A DNA stretch of 64,000 bases from the NCBI GenBank assembly GCA_946220775.1, contig CAMIFC010000003.1:137905-201904 (forward strand). Reading direction: 5' to 3'. Below the pieces are notes generated by a model. That model did not search any database. It saw only the letters and a program-made list of their open reading frames with translations, and was not told the origin of the DNA. Position numbers and translations under genes: made by a program. This document shows positions 50,563-60,033 of the stretch, piece after piece; positions within the stretch are counted from its first letter, which is position 1, and each line of letters starts with the position of its first letter. The stretch comes from an uncultured Corynebacterium sp. Its GTDB lineage: Bacteria > Actinomycetota > Actinomycetes > Mycobacteriales > Mycobacteriaceae.

Positions 50563-51036
50563 ATGACACCACGACGTTTGTACCGTTTTTTCGCCATCGC
50601 TGAAACAGTGACCTGGGCCTTGTTGATTACTGGCATGATCCTCAAATACACCGGCATCACCGAGGTCGGCGTCCAAATTGGTGGCGGAATCCACGGCTTC
50701 ATCTTCCTTTGCTTCTGTGTGTCCACCGTTTTGATTTGGGTGAACAACCGCTGGAGCTTTGGTCGCGGAATCGCAGGGCTAGCCTCCGCGATTGTGCCGT
50801 TCATGACCATCCCATTTGATCGGTCCGTAGAAAAAGCCGGCCTCTTGTCGGCCGGCTGGCGCTTCCGCGCGGATAGCGACGACCCAGAAGAAAAGCCTTC
50901 CACTCTCCCCGAGTCGGTGCTGGCGTTGTATGTTCGACAGCCTGTCGTCGCTGGTGTGGTTTCCCTCGTCGTCGTTATTGCAGTTTTCGCTGGACTTCTC
51001 GCGCTAGGAAATCCGTTGGACGCCATCCGCAGCTAA
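50563..51036 (+). CDS. DUF3817-like integral membrane protein
   Basis: 157 residues, function unknown. MTPRRLYRFFAIAETVTWAL is followed by about three hydrophobic segments, including HGFIFLCFCVSTVLIWV, a short hydrophilic loop with RADSDDPEEKPSTLP, and a C-terminal membrane segment VVAGVVSLVVVIAVFAGLLAL. The N-terminal part resembles the DUF3817 integral membrane family of actinobacteria, which usually has three helices; the C-terminal extension with a further helix is additional. It is isolated on the plus strand between ruvC and yebC. Confidence 0.8.
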   Translation: MTPRRLYRFFAIAETVTWALLITGMILKYTGITEVGVQIGGGIHGFIFLCFCVSTVLIWVNNRWSFGRGIAGLASAIVPFMTIPFDRSVEKAGLLSAGWRFRADSDDPEEKPSTLPESVLALYVRQPVVAGVVSLVVVIAVFAGLLALGNPLDAIRS

Positions 51037-51051
51037 TCTAGCGGCTGAGGA

Positions 51052-51810
51052 TTAATCCTCTTCCGCGAGCTGAGCGGCGACCTCGTCACTCAGCGACAGA
51101 TTCGAGAAGATGTTCTGAACATCGTCGACATCTTCGAGCGCATCAATGAGTTTAAAGACCTTCTTGGCGCCCTCTAGATCGACCGATACCTCAAGGTTCG
51201 GGTTGTAAACCTGTTCAACGGAATCATATTCGATTCCAGCTTCATTCAGCGCTTCCCGCACTGCCATGAGCTCACCCACCCCGCTCAGAACCTCGAACTG
51301 CTCGCCGTGGTCGCTCACGTCTTCAGCACCTGCATCAAGCACTGCCATCAGGACGTCATCCTCGGTGAGGTCTTTCTTATCCAGCAGAACTTGGCCCTTG
51401 CGTTCGAACTGGTAAGCAACTGATCCTGGCTCGGACAGGTTGCCACCATTCTTGCTCATCGCCGTGCGAACGTCGGTGGCCGCGCGGTTACGGTTATCAG
51501 TCAGGCACTCGATGAGAATCGCGACGCCGTTAGGGCCGTAGCCTTCGTACATGATGGTTTCCCAGTCCGCACCGCCGGCTTCTTCACCGGAACCACGCTT
51601 GCGAGCACGCTCGATATTGTCGTTGGGAACCGAGGACTTCTTGGCCTTGGTGATGGCATCCTGAAGGGTGGGGTTGGCCGCTGGGTCTCCGCCGCCCATG
51701 CGGGCCGCGACCTCGATATTCTTCACAAGGCGAGCGAATTCCTTGCCCCGCTTCGCGTCATTCGCTGCCTTCTTGTGCTTCGTGGTTGCCCACTTTGAAT
51801 GGCCTGCCAT
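51052..51810 (-). CDS. YebC/PmpR family regulatory protein
   Basis: 252 residues of the YebC/TACO1 family (cytosolic, associated with transcription control or with translation of proline stretches). The start [26 protein letters not shown] segment and [21 protein letters not shown] are diagnostic. In this neighbourhood it lies beside ruvCAB as in many bacteria. The stop codon lies in a 14-bp palindrome GAGGATTAATCCTC, likely coincidental. Confidence 0.94.
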   Translation of the reverse strand: MAGHSKWATTKHKKAANDAKRGKEFARLVKNIEVAARMGGGDPAANPTLQDAITKAKKSSVPNDNIERARKRGSGEEAGGADWETIMYEGYGPNGVAILIECLTDNRNRAATDVRTAMSKNGGNLSEPGSVAYQFERKGQVLLDKKDLTEDDVLMAVLDAGAEDVSDHGEQFEVLSGVGELMAVREALNEAGIEYDSVEQVYNPNLEVSVDLEGAKKVFKLIDALEDVDDVQNIFSNLSLSDEVAAQLAEED

Positions 51811-51917
51811 CGTCCTCTTTCGTGTCTCGCAAATGTAAACTTTTGTCTAGTCTACTACCTTTGCCAGTGTCGCTTCCACGGACTGGGTCAGGGAACGAAG
51901 TCAGGCACACTTACCAG
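51811..51917. other. Gap between yebC and tesB where pdxT would be expected
   Basis: Only 107 bp without coding potential. In mycobacteria pdxT lies here between the tesB and yebC genes. I see no remnant of the glutaminase signature. Confidence 0.6.
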
Positions 51918-52811
51918 CTATTGCCGGTATGGCTTCGAGTCCTTCAGCGGTACCCCGATCTCGTGATCGTCTTTCATCGTCCGCGTTAGACCTTCTTGCG
52001 TGACGGTAGCGACAAGCTCGCCGGAGCGATTGAAAATACGGCCGTGAGTAATCGCACGTCCAGCGTGCGCGGACGGGCTGAACTGATCATAAAGCAGCCA
52101 TTCATCAGCACGGAATGGACGCAAGAACCACATCGCGTGATCCAAGCTGGCCTCCTGAACCTGCATGTCCTTGTGCGGAACAAGGGCACTTGATAGCAGG
52201 GTCATGTCGGACATGTATGCCAGCGTCGAGATATGAAAGGTCTCGTCATCTGGAAGCTCAGCCTTTGATTTGAACCATACCAATTGCTGGGAAGCAGCGT
52301 ATTTGTTCGGCTCGAAATCCCCCTGCGGAACGATGCGAATATCCCATTCGCTCCACTCCTCCAGCAGTGCCCGTCGAACCGGCGGCATGTCATCGGTGTG
52401 CAGTTCAATGGATTCTGGGCCAACGACCTGCCGCATCACGTCCGAATGCTCTGGCCCCTCATCCGTTCGCACGTGAAAGCTGGCCTGCATGATGAAAATC
52501 GGTTTGCCGTTTTGCACCGCCTTGACTTGGCGGGAACAAAACGACCGACCGTCCCGGATCCGTTCCACGATATACAGCGTTGGCTCCACCGAGTTCCCGG
52601 GGGCAACGAAATACCCGTGCAAGGAATGCACTTGGTATTCGGTGTCGACGGTTTGCGTTGCTGCTTGCAGCGCCTGGGCGGCCACCTGGCCTCCGAAGGT
52701 GCGCGATAGCACCGACGGAATCACCCGGCCGCGGTAAATATCCCCATCAATATGCTCCAAGTCGAGCACATCGATGATCCTTGGGTGTGGAATTGATCCG
52801 GAGGGAGTCAT
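51918..52811 (-). CDS. tesB: Acyl-CoA thioesterase II (TesB family)
   Basis: Double-hotdog thioesterase that hydrolyses acyl-CoA. 297 residues. Conserved FGGQVAAQALQAA, VHSLHGYFVAPGN, SFCSRQVKAVQNGKPIF in the first half and ASLDHAMWFLRPFRADEWLLYDQFSPSAHAGRA in the second. It lies 3 bp after pdxS. Physiological substrate unknown. Confidence 0.93.
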   Translation of the reverse strand: MTPSGSIPHPRIIDVLDLEHIDGDIYRGRVIPSVLSRTFGGQVAAQALQAATQTVDTEYQVHSLHGYFVAPGNSVEPTLYIVERIRDGRSFCSRQVKAVQNGKPIFIMQASFHVRTDEGPEHSDVMRQVVGPESIELHTDDMPPVRRALLEEWSEWDIRIVPQGDFEPNKYAASQQLVWFKSKAELPDDETFHISTLAYMSDMTLLSSALVPHKDMQVQEASLDHAMWFLRPFRADEWLLYDQFSPSAHAGRAITHGRIFNRSGELVATVTQEGLTRTMKDDHEIGVPLKDSKPYRQ

Positions 52812-52814
52812 GGC

Positions 52815-53744
52815 TTACCAGCCACGCTCTGCCAGGCGGTGTGGCTGTGGAAGCTCTTCCACGTTGATGCCGACCATGGCCTCGCCAAGACCGCGAGAGA
52901 CGTCGGCGACGACGGACGGATCCTGGTAGTTCTGGGTTGCCTTGACAATGGCGGCAGCGCGCTGCGCTGGGTTGCCAGACTTGAAGATACCGGAGCCGAC
53001 GAACACACCCTCGGCGCCGAGTTCCATCATCATCGCGGCGTCCGCTGGGGTAGCAATGCCACCTGCGGTCAGCAGCGCGACTGGGAGCTTGCGGTTCTTG
53101 GCAACGTCCTTGACCAGCTCGTACGGTGCCTGCATTTCCTTTGCGGCCACGTAGAGCTCGTCTTCTGGCAGGGACGCCAACCGGTTGATCTCTGCGCGAA
53201 TGGTGCGCATGTGGGTGACGGCGTTGGATACGTCGCCGGTGCCGGCCTCGCCTTTGGAGCGAATCATGGCTGCGCCTTCGTTGATGCGGCGCAGTGCCTC
53301 GCCGAGGTTGGTGGCGCCACAGACGAATGGAACCTCGAAGTCGAACTTGTCAATGTGGTTTTGGTAATCAGCTGGGGTCAGTACCTCAGACTCGTCGACG
53401 AAGTCCACGCCCAGAGATTCCAGAATCTTCGCTTCCATGAAGTGGCCAATGCGGGCTTTGGCCATCACGGGGATCGAGACCGCGTCAATGATGCCCTCAA
53501 TCATGTCTGGGTCAGACATGCGGGACACACCGCCTTGTGCACGAATGTCAGCTGGAACGCGCTCCAGGGCCATCACTGCGAGGGCGCCGGCGTCCTCGGC
53601 AATTTTCGCCTGCTCAGGAGTGACGACGTCCATGATGACGCCGCCCTTGAGCTTGTCTGCGAAACCACGCTTCACGCGTGCCGAACCCGCGCTGATGGAG
53701 GCGTCAGCCGCGGCCGTCTTGGATTCAAAGGACTTGTTGGTCAC
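52815..53744 (-). CDS. pdxS: Pyridoxal 5'-phosphate synthase subunit PdxS
   Basis: Synthase subunit of the DXP-independent vitamin B6 pathway. 309 residues. [18 protein letters not shown] at the N terminus, the active-site Lys in [10 protein letters not shown], and the phosphate-binding [32 protein letters not shown] start. Normally works with the glutaminase PdxT, which is not in the window. Co-transcribed with tesB (3-bp gap). Confidence 0.97.
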   Translation of the reverse strand: MTNKSFESKTAAADASISAGSARVKRGFADKLKGGVIMDVVTPEQAKIAEDAGALAVMALERVPADIRAQGGVSRMSDPDMIEGIIDAVSIPVMAKARIGHFMEAKILESLGVDFVDESEVLTPADYQNHIDKFDFEVPFVCGATNLGEALRRINEGAAMIRSKGEAGTGDVSNAVTHMRTIRAEINRLASLPEDELYVAAKEMQAPYELVKDVAKNRKLPVALLTAGGIATPADAAMMMELGAEGVFVGSGIFKSGNPAQRAAAIVKATQNYQDPSVVADVSRGLGEAMVGINVEELPQPHRLAERGW

Positions 53745-53763
53745 GTTTATATAGCTTCCCGTC

Positions 53764-53778
53764 TGTCTCTGAGAGACA
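53764..53778. promoter_or_regulatory. Dyad in the pdxS leader
   Basis: TGTCTCT-G-AGAGACA, perfect 7-bp arms around one base, 20 bp before the pdxS GTG. Followed on the plus strand by ATAAAAAG. Possible operator or leader hairpin; no known regulator matched. Confidence 0.4.
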
Positions 53779-53845
53779 TAAAAAGTCGTTTATGACGGAA
53801 TCTAGTCTAACCTGTCTAGTCCCCTATAAACGAACGTGGCCTCAA

Positions 53846-54325
53846 TTAGCCCACGTGCCCATAGGACGCCGCCTCGTAATACTCCGGGAGTGGGGCGAAG
53901 CCAGCCAGCCGAAACGCCCGCACGGCCAACCGCCGACGTACTTCCCGGGTATCAGCCACGGCGTCGTTATAAAACCGCGCGGCCAGATCAACCCGCGCTG
54001 CGGCCTGGATAAACCCCGGGTTCTGCAACACCTCAGGCCCCAATTGCGCCAGCAGGTGGTTCTCTGCGTCCGAGTGCGCGCCCATGTCCGTTGCCCGCAG
54101 GGGCACCCGGCCCACGTCCGCTGCCATCTCATTGAGCTTCGGATCCACCGCCACAATCGCCGCTGAACGAGCCTGCAACGCGCCTTCTAGCTTGATTCGT
54201 GCGGAGTCAGTTCGGATATGCAGTCGGTTCAAGCGGTTCGCAATGGCACTCGCCCACAATCCGATGAGCACCATAATCACGGCCAACAGGACAAGAACAA
54301 ATACCCATGTCGGAAGAGAGATCAT
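53846..54325 (-). CDS. LemA-like membrane protein
   Basis: 159 residues. One N-terminal membrane segment (about 5-28, VFVLVLLAVIMVLIGLW) is followed by a helical domain. The pattern RLNRLHIRTDSARIKLEGAL and the end ARFYNDAVADTREVRRRL...FAPLPEYYE resemble the first and last helices of LemA proteins (typical YN-AV-x-YN and F-x-PxxYFE). The relationship is inferred from pattern only. It overlaps the pimA stop by 4 bp (ATGA), so is translationally coupled to mannoside synthesis. Confidence 0.6.
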   Translation of the reverse strand: MISLPTWVFVLVLLAVIMVLIGLWASAIANRLNRLHIRTDSARIKLEGALQARSAAIVAVDPKLNEMAADVGRVPLRATDMGAHSDAENHLLAQLGPEVLQNPGFIQAAARVDLAARFYNDAVADTREVRRRLAVRAFRLAGFAPLPEYYEAASYGHVG

Positions 54326-55497
54326 GCTTCAACAACCTTCCGCCCCTCGAGAGCGACCGTGTCATAGACTTCTTCCACCCGGCCCGCCACAGTCGCCCAG
54401 TCGAAAATCTGGCTGCGCTCGCTTCCCGTCGCCGCGAGATGCTCGCGCTCCTCGTCATCGCTGAGTAGGCGATTGACAACTTTGGCAAGGCTGGCGTCCT
54501 GACCATTTGAAAACAACGCTGCTGTCCGGCCCTGATCGCCGACGGCGACGAATGCGGGGATATCGCTGGCGACCACGGCAGTGCCCGCGGCCATGGCCTC
54601 GACAAGGACGATGCCGAAGCTCTCTCCCCCGGTGTTCGGCGCGATGTAAAGGTCGGAGGACGCCAAGGCTCTGGCCTTGTCTTCATCGCTGACCTTTCCC
54701 AAAATACGGACGGTGGCCTCTGACGGCCCCAACCCGAGAACCCAACTGATGCCCATCGCGTCCAGGCGATCGCCCAACGCTTCAATGGAACCGCCGCCCG
54801 CGACAAGCAGCTCAACATTTGGATGTGCCGCGACAATCGACGACATGGCGCCAAGCAGGATTTGCAGCCCCTTGCGTGGCTCATCGAACCGACCCAAGAA
54901 CATGATGCGCGGTCGATCGGTGCTGAGTTCCGTGATCGGTGGGGCTTCGCGATACACCGAAGTATCGACCCCATTGGGAATCAGCACCGGATCCCCCGCA
55001 AGCATCTCTACCTGCCAGCGACGCGCTTCCTCCGACACCGCAATGCCACCATGAATCTTCTCCAGGAACGGGCGCAGAATCGGCAACGCCAGGCGAAGAA
55101 TCTTCGACCCACTGGCCGAGGCATGGTAGGTCGCCACCATCGGCCCCTCAGCGACCGCCATGGTGATCATGGAATAAGACGGAGAATTTGGCTCGTGGAT
55201 GTGCACGACATCGAATTCGTTCTCCCGAATCCACCGGCGCACCCGTCGCCACGCCTTCGGCCCGAAACTCAGCCGAGCGACCGAACCGTTGTACTTGATT
55301 GGAATGCTGGGGCCGCCGAGCTCCACGAAATCCGGCACGTCATCATTGGGTGACCCTGGTGCTAGCAGACTCACGTGATGCCCCCGACGCTGCAGCTCCG
55401 TGCACAATTCCACGGCGTGGATTTGCACTCCGCCGGGCTCGTCGAAGGAATAGGGACACACCATTCCCACTTTCAATGGCCGATGCGAATCAGTCAT
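54322..55497 (-). CDS. pimA: Phosphatidylinositol alpha-mannosyltransferase PimA
   Basis: GT4 enzyme that adds the first mannose to phosphatidylinositol at the cytosolic membrane face. From the ATG at 55497 it has 391 residues. PYSFDEPGGVQIHAVEL carries the GDP-mannose-binding Gly pair (G22, G23); VHIHEPNSPSYS, FLGRFDEPRKG and the EX7E motif ESFGIVLVE follow. The frame extends 64 codons further upstream but overlaps patA out of frame and lacks family features. Overlaps patA by 8 bp. Confidence 0.94.
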   Translation of the reverse strand: MTDSHRPLKVGMVCPYSFDEPGGVQIHAVELCTELQRRGHHVSLLAPGSPNDDVPDFVELGGPSIPIKYNGSVARLSFGPKAWRRVRRWIRENEFDVVHIHEPNSPSYSMITMAVAEGPMVATYHASASGSKILRLALPILRPFLEKIHGGIAVSEEARRWQVEMLAGDPVLIPNGVDTSVYREAPPITELSTDRPRIMFLGRFDEPRKGLQILLGAMSSIVAAHPNVELLVAGGGSIEALGDRLDAMGISWVLGLGPSEATVRILGKVSDEDKARALASSDLYIAPNTGGESFGIVLVEAMAAGTAVVASDIPAFVAVGDQGRTAALFSNGQDASLAKVVNRLLSDDEEREHLAATGSERSQIFDWATVAGRVEEVYDTVALEGRKVVEA

Positions 55498-56431
55498 CCA
55501 ACAGCACCATTTTCTGTTTTCGGCGATCCGAAAGATCGGAGTGAAACAGGGGCTGCAGCATGTGCCAGTCCGCGGGGTGCTGGGCAATATTCGCCTCGAA
55601 CTGCCGGGCGATCTCTTGCGTGACTTTTTCCACCGTCCCCGACGTGTCGATGGGGGCACCGACTTTGAAGCCCCAGTTGTCTTCGCCATGAACTGTGGTG
55701 AAGTAGCTGCTCACAGTATGCAGCGCTGCGCCAGTTTTCTTCGCTAGTGTCGCTGGGCCCGCCGGCAGCGACGCCGTTTCGCCGAAGAAATCGACCGGGA
55801 CGCCCCGTCCCGTCAGGTCGCGCTCCCCCATCAGACACACCACTCCGCCGGAACGAAGTACCTCTTCGAGCCGCCGCATTGGGGGCTCGGCTCCACCCGT
55901 CAACGGGAGCACTTCGAAGCCGAGCGAATTGCGGAACTCAACGAAGGCATCAAACAGGCTCTCTGGTTTGAGCCGTTCAGCTACCGTCGTGAATTGTCCG
56001 TGCATTTGCACGAGCCATACCCCGGCCATGTCCCAGTTTCCGGCGTGCGGCAGGGTCAAAATTACACCCTTACCAGCGTTAATCGAGTCGGCGACGTGTT
56101 GCGTTGACCCCGGCTCAAAGCCTGCGCCCAGCTGCTGTCCCAAATCCGGCCCGGCAATGCTGGGAAGCTGAAAGGCCTCGCGCCAATAGCGCAGATAGGA
56201 ACGCATCGAACGGCGCACCAAGTCCCGCGTGACGTTTTCCGGCCCCACCACTCGTGATAAATTCCGGCGTAGCTGTTCTGGACCTTTTCCATTTCTGGAC
56301 GCCAAATCCGCCAAACAATCGAACATCGGCCTCGCGATCGCAGGTGGGATCCGCTTGGTGACTGCCCACCCAAATCGGTAGGCACTAGCAGATAACTGTT
56401 CGCGCCAGGAGGAGTCAGAGGGGAATGCCAT
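55490..56431 (-). CDS. patA: Phosphatidylinositol mannoside acyltransferase PatA
   Basis: Transfers an acyl chain to the mannose of PIM1. 313 residues, HtrB/LpxL-like acyltransferase fold. Catalytic H129-x4-D134 in LPHAGNWDMAGVW and a conserved Glu at E203 (LMGERD) match the catalytic His and Glu described for mycobacterial PatA. ATG at 56431 overlaps the pgsA stop by one base (TAATG). The upstream extension is a shadow of pgsA. Confidence 0.93.
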   Translation of the reverse strand: MAFPSDSSWREQLSASAYRFGWAVTKRIPPAIARPMFDCLADLASRNGKGPEQLRRNLSRVVGPENVTRDLVRRSMRSYLRYWREAFQLPSIAGPDLGQQLGAGFEPGSTQHVADSINAGKGVILTLPHAGNWDMAGVWLVQMHGQFTTVAERLKPESLFDAFVEFRNSLGFEVLPLTGGAEPPMRRLEEVLRSGGVVCLMGERDLTGRGVPVDFFGETASLPAGPATLAKKTGAALHTVSSYFTTVHGEDNWGFKVGAPIDTSGTVEKVTQEIARQFEANIAQHPADWHMLQPLFHSDLSDRRKQKMVLLDD

Positions 56432-57129
56432 TACGGCCTCCCACGCTGGGAACCCCGAGGTGCAGGGTCGGCAGCGGTATTTGTGGCAAATTCCCTTGCG
56501 CCAGCGGGGGCTGCGATTTTGTCTGTGGCTTTTTCTGATCGAGCGACCATCCACAGACGCTGCACCACGGTATAGACCGAGCCAACGACCAAGAGCCATA
56601 GGCCGATGGCCAAGATGTACGGGACTCCCAGGTCAGCGATGCCCAGCGCAACAAGCGAAATGATGAGGCGTTCGGGGCGTTCAATGAGCCCACCGATTAC
56701 CTTAATACCGCTGGCTTCCGCTCGTGCCTTGACGTAGCTGGTCACCTGGCCGGCGACGAGAATGACCAACGTCACGATAAGTAGAGCGTGTTGCTCCGGT
56801 TCTTGGATCGCGAGCCAGTACGCGAGGGCACCAAATATGGCGCCGTCTGTGAGCCGGTCACAGGTCGCGTCTAGAGTCGCTCCGAATTTAGTGCCCCCGC
56901 CGTTCATGCGCGCCATGGTTCCGTCAACCATGTCGAACGCGACTGTGATGCCGATGAGGACAGCCGCGGCGAAATGGTGACCAGCCGGGATCAGCCACAG
57001 GGCGAATACCGCTGACAGAATTGTGCCGGCAATGGTGACGGTGTTGGCGCTCAGCCCTAATCTGTGAAAAAAGCCAGCCACAGGCTCGATAACGACCGAA
57101 GCCGGTTTGCGGCCATGCTCACTCAGCAT
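56431..57129 (-). CDS. pgsA: Phosphatidylinositol phosphate synthase PgsA
   Basis: CDP-alcohol phosphatidyltransferase that makes phosphatidylinositol phosphate in the membrane. 232 residues, about six membrane segments. The family motif is complete: D66-x2-D69-G70-x2-A73-R74-x8-G83-x3-D87-x3-D91. First gene of the pgsA-patA-pimA-lemA-like block. The C terminus is Ala/Pro/Arg rich. Confidence 0.94.
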   Translation of the reverse strand: MLSEHGRKPASVVIEPVAGFFHRLGLSANTVTIAGTILSAVFALWLIPAGHHFAAAVLIGITVAFDMVDGTMARMNGGGTKFGATLDATCDRLTDGAIFGALAYWLAIQEPEQHALLIVTLVILVAGQVTSYVKARAEASGIKVIGGLIERPERLIISLVALGIADLGVPYILAIGLWLLVVGSVYTVVQRLWMVARSEKATDKIAAPAGAREFATNTAADPAPRGSQRGRP

Positions 57130-57186
57130 TCTCTCAGTTCCTTTCGGTCGTCATTGATTCTTACAGGGGCTCGACATCGTCACATT

Positions 57187-57843
57187 TTAGGAGTTTAATT
57201 CTTCCCAAGCGCGCGATAATAACGCTCGAGTGTCTTTGAGGGTCTGAGGAAGCACTTTAGTTCCCGCGATGACCGTCATGAAACTCGTATCCCCTGTCCA
57301 CCGAGGCACAACGTGCTGATGCAGGTGATGCGGAATTGACCCGCCGGATGCTGAGCCCAAGTTCATACCTACATTAATGGCATCGGGCCCCGAGACTGCG
57401 CGAAGGACACGCAGTGCATGCTGTGTGAATTTTGCTAGCTCTAAAACTTCAGCTTCGGTAAGATCCGCATAATCCGCAACTTGCCGATATGGGATAACCA
57501 TCATATGACCAGGATTATAGGGATAAAGGTTCAGTACACAGAACACATGCTTTCCGCGCGCGACGATGAGTGCGTCTTCATCCCTTTGCTTCGGCAACTC
57601 GAGGAAGGGATCGACCTTGCTAGCTGACTCGCTGTCGGCCGACTTGTCGCCAGCCGAGGCATCGTCAGCAACTGTCGGCCGTTCAGTCAGATACGCCGAA
57701 CGATATGGGGCCCAGAGTCGCTGGAGCCCGCTACTCAAGTCGGGTTCGACACCGACACCGGTGTCGACTACTTCACCACGATTGTCCTGGGGATTGTTTC
57801 CACCCAGATCATGCTGTGGGTGGTCAGACTGAGAGCCGCTCAA
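57187..57843 (-). CDS. HIT-family Ap4A phosphorylase-like protein
   Basis: 218 residues. The HIT domain (about 80-215) contains NLYPYNPGHMMVIPYRQV and the histidine triad SIPHHLHQHVVPRW (H173, H175, H177). A Gln/Asp-rich N terminus of about 35 residues is extra. The context (thrS upstream, pgsA downstream) is that of mycobacterial Rv2613c, an Ap4A phosphorylase, so that activity is the best guess. Start TTG at 57843 with GTGGAG upstream. Confidence 0.87.
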   Translation of the reverse strand: MSGSQSDHPQHDLGGNNPQDNRGEVVDTGVGVEPDLSSGLQRLWAPYRSAYLTERPTVADDASAGDKSADSESASKVDPFLELPKQRDEDALIVARGKHVFCVLNLYPYNPGHMMVIPYRQVADYADLTEAEVLELAKFTQHALRVLRAVSGPDAINVGMNLGSASGGSIPHHLHQHVVPRWTGDTSFMTVIAGTKVLPQTLKDTRALLSRAWEELNS

Positions 57844-57902
57844 GCGAACTCCACCTCTTCCCTTCCGTTGCCGACACCGGCTGTTGAGCCGATAATTGCC
57901 GC

Positions 57903-59963
57903 TTAGGCCAGTTCCTGTTCGATCGACTCCTTAGTTGGCTGATCGTTACGGCGGGAACGAACCCACTCTCGAATGACGTCAAGTGCCTTCTGCTTCGGCA
58001 CACCGTTGACTTGGGTGCCGTCGAGGAAGCGGAAGCTAACAGCGTCATTTTCTACGTCGCGGCCACCAACCAGAAGCATAAACGGAATCTTGCCGGTTGT
58101 GTGCGTGCGGATCTTCTTCTGCATGCGGTCGTCCGACGTGTCGACCTCAGCCCGGATCCCATCGGCGCGGAGCGCTGCCGTGAAATCCTGCAGGTAGTCG
58201 ATGAAGTCATCGGCCACAGGAATGCCCATCACCTGATGTGGCGACAACCACGCAGGGAATGCGCCAGCGTAGTGCTCGACCAAAACACCGAAGAAGCGCT
58301 CGATGGAGCCGAAAAGTGCACGGTGAATCATGATCGGGCGCTGCTTCGAGCCATCTGATGCAGTGTATTCCAGGTTCATGCGTTCAGGCATGTTGAAGTC
58401 CAACTGGACGGTGGACATCTGCCACGTGCGGCCAATGGCGTCCCGAGCCTGAACCGAAATCTTCGGACCGTAGAACGCAGCGCCTTCCGGATCGGGTACC
58501 AGCTCTAGACCGGACTGTTCCGCCACACGACGCAAGGTCGAGGTCGACTTTTCCCAGATTTCGTCGGAACCAACGAACTTGTTCGGATCCTTGGTGGACA
58601 GCTCCAAGTAGAAGTCGTCGAGGCCGTAGTCCTTGAGCAGCGAAATAATGAACTCAAGAACGTTCGTGATCTCTGTTTCGAGTTGATCCTCGGTGCAGTA
58701 GATGTGCGCATCATCCTGAGTGAAGCCACGCGCACGGGTCAGGCCGTGGATCACGCCGGACTTCTCATTGCGGTACACCGTGCCGAACTCGAACAGACGC
58801 AGCGGCAGCTCGCGATAAGAACGCCCGCGGGAAGCGAAAATGAGGTTGTGCATCGGGCAGTTCATGGGCTTCACGAAGTACTCGTGGCCCTCCCGCGTAA
58901 TCTCGCCTTCCTCATTGCGCTCCTCGTCGAGCATAAGTGGCGGGAACATGCCATCGCGGTAGAACCCGAGGTGGCCGGACTGCTCGAACAGTTCACCCTT
59001 CGTCAAGTGCGGGGTGTTGACAAAAGAGTATCCGGACGCCAAGTGGCGACGGCGCGAGTGCTCTTCCATCTCCATGCGAATGATTCCGCCATTCGGATGG
59101 AACACTGGCAGGCCGCTGCCGATCTCGTCGGGGAAGCTGAACAAGTCAAGCTCTGCACCTAGACGACGATGGTCACGCTTCTCTGCCTCAGCGAGCTGGT
59201 GCTGGTACTCTTCCAGCTTCTCCTTGGATTCCCATGCAGTACCGTAGATCCGCTGAAGACCAGCATTATTCTGGTCACCGCGCCAGTAGGCCGCGGAAGA
59301 ACGGGTCACAGCGAACGCTGGAATGTACCGGGTCGTCGGGACGTGTGGTCCGCGACAGAGGTCGTACCATTCAACTTCACCGGTACGTGGGTTGACGTTG
59401 GAGTAGGCGGTCAGTTCCCCGGCGCCAACTTCAGTAGCTTCTTCGGAATCGGGGTCGACGTTGCCCTTATCCTCAATGAGCTCCATCTTGAAAGGCTCAT
59501 GGGCGTATTCGTCGCGCGCAGCATCAGTGGACACGTAAGCCTTGCGCTCGAAGCGCTGGCCGGACTTGATGATCTTCTTCATCGCCCGCTCGATCTTCTT
59601 CAGATCTTCCGGGGTGAACGGCTCATCGGTATCAAAATCGTAGTAGAAGCCATTTTCGATCGCAGGGCCGATACCCAATCGGGTTCCCGGGAATTCCCGC
59701 TGCACAGCCTGAGCAAGCACGTGCGCGGTGGAGTGGCGAATTACCCCCCGACCTTCCTCGGTATCCGATGCGATCGCGGTGACTTCGGTGTCCACCTCAG
59801 GTGTCCATGCAAGGTCACGCAACTGACCTTCGGAGTCTTTGACCGCGACGATCGCCTGCGGCCCCTTATTCGGGAGGTCGAGCGGACGCATTGCAGCGCC
59901 CGCAGTTTCCCCGGCAGGCACAGTGAAACGAACCGGCACGGAGGTAGAAACTGGGGAATTCAA
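57903..59963 (-). CDS. thrS: Threonyl-tRNA synthetase
   Basis: Class II synthetase of 686 residues. TGS domain at the N terminus, editing domain with [11 protein letters not shown], catalytic core with zinc ligands in [12 protein letters not shown] and [13 protein letters not shown], and a C-terminal anticodon domain ([12 protein letters not shown]). The start is TTG at 59963 with AAGGAG seven bases upstream. The 70-bp leader is too short for a T-box. Confidence 0.97.
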   Translation of the reverse strand: MNSPVSTSVPVRFTVPAGETAGAAMRPLDLPNKGPQAIVAVKDSEGQLRDLAWTPEVDTEVTAIASDTEEGRGVIRHSTAHVLAQAVQREFPGTRLGIGPAIENGFYYDFDTDEPFTPEDLKKIERAMKKIIKSGQRFERKAYVSTDAARDEYAHEPFKMELIEDKGNVDPDSEEATEVGAGELTAYSNVNPRTGEVEWYDLCRGPHVPTTRYIPAFAVTRSSAAYWRGDQNNAGLQRIYGTAWESKEKLEEYQHQLAEAEKRDHRRLGAELDLFSFPDEIGSGLPVFHPNGGIIRMEMEEHSRRRHLASGYSFVNTPHLTKGELFEQSGHLGFYRDGMFPPLMLDEERNEEGEITREGHEYFVKPMNCPMHNLIFASRGRSYRELPLRLFEFGTVYRNEKSGVIHGLTRARGFTQDDAHIYCTEDQLETEITNVLEFIISLLKDYGLDDFYLELSTKDPNKFVGSDEIWEKSTSTLRRVAEQSGLELVPDPEGAAFYGPKISVQARDAIGRTWQMSTVQLDFNMPERMNLEYTASDGSKQRPIMIHRALFGSIERFFGVLVEHYAGAFPAWLSPHQVMGIPVADDFIDYLQDFTAALRADGIRAEVDTSDDRMQKKIRTHTTGKIPFMLLVGGRDVENDAVSFRFLDGTQVNGVPKQKALDVIREWVRSRRNDQPTKESIEQELA

Positions 59964-60033
59964 CGGGGTGCTCCTTCAAGCAACTAGGCATGGCGGTCAC
60001 ATACCTGGTGACAGCCAATAACGCCTATAGATC

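Noticed and set aside
51047..51060. 14-bp palindrome GAGGATTAATCCTC
   Set aside because: It spans the yebC stop codon and the codons before it (Glu-Glu-Asp-stop); it is most simply explained by the coding sequence and is too short for a terminator.
55498..55689. 64-codon N-terminal extension of pimA
   Set aside because: It overlaps patA in another frame and does not resemble GT4 enzymes; the ATG at 55497 gives the expected family start.
56432..56599. 56-codon N-terminal extension of patA
   Set aside because: It runs through the end of pgsA and has an Arg-rich shadow composition; the ATG at 56431 fits both family length and overlap with the pgsA stop.
59964..60033. T-box riboswitch before thrS
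   Set aside because: The leader is only 70 bp and shows no T-box sequence or terminator/antiterminator pair.
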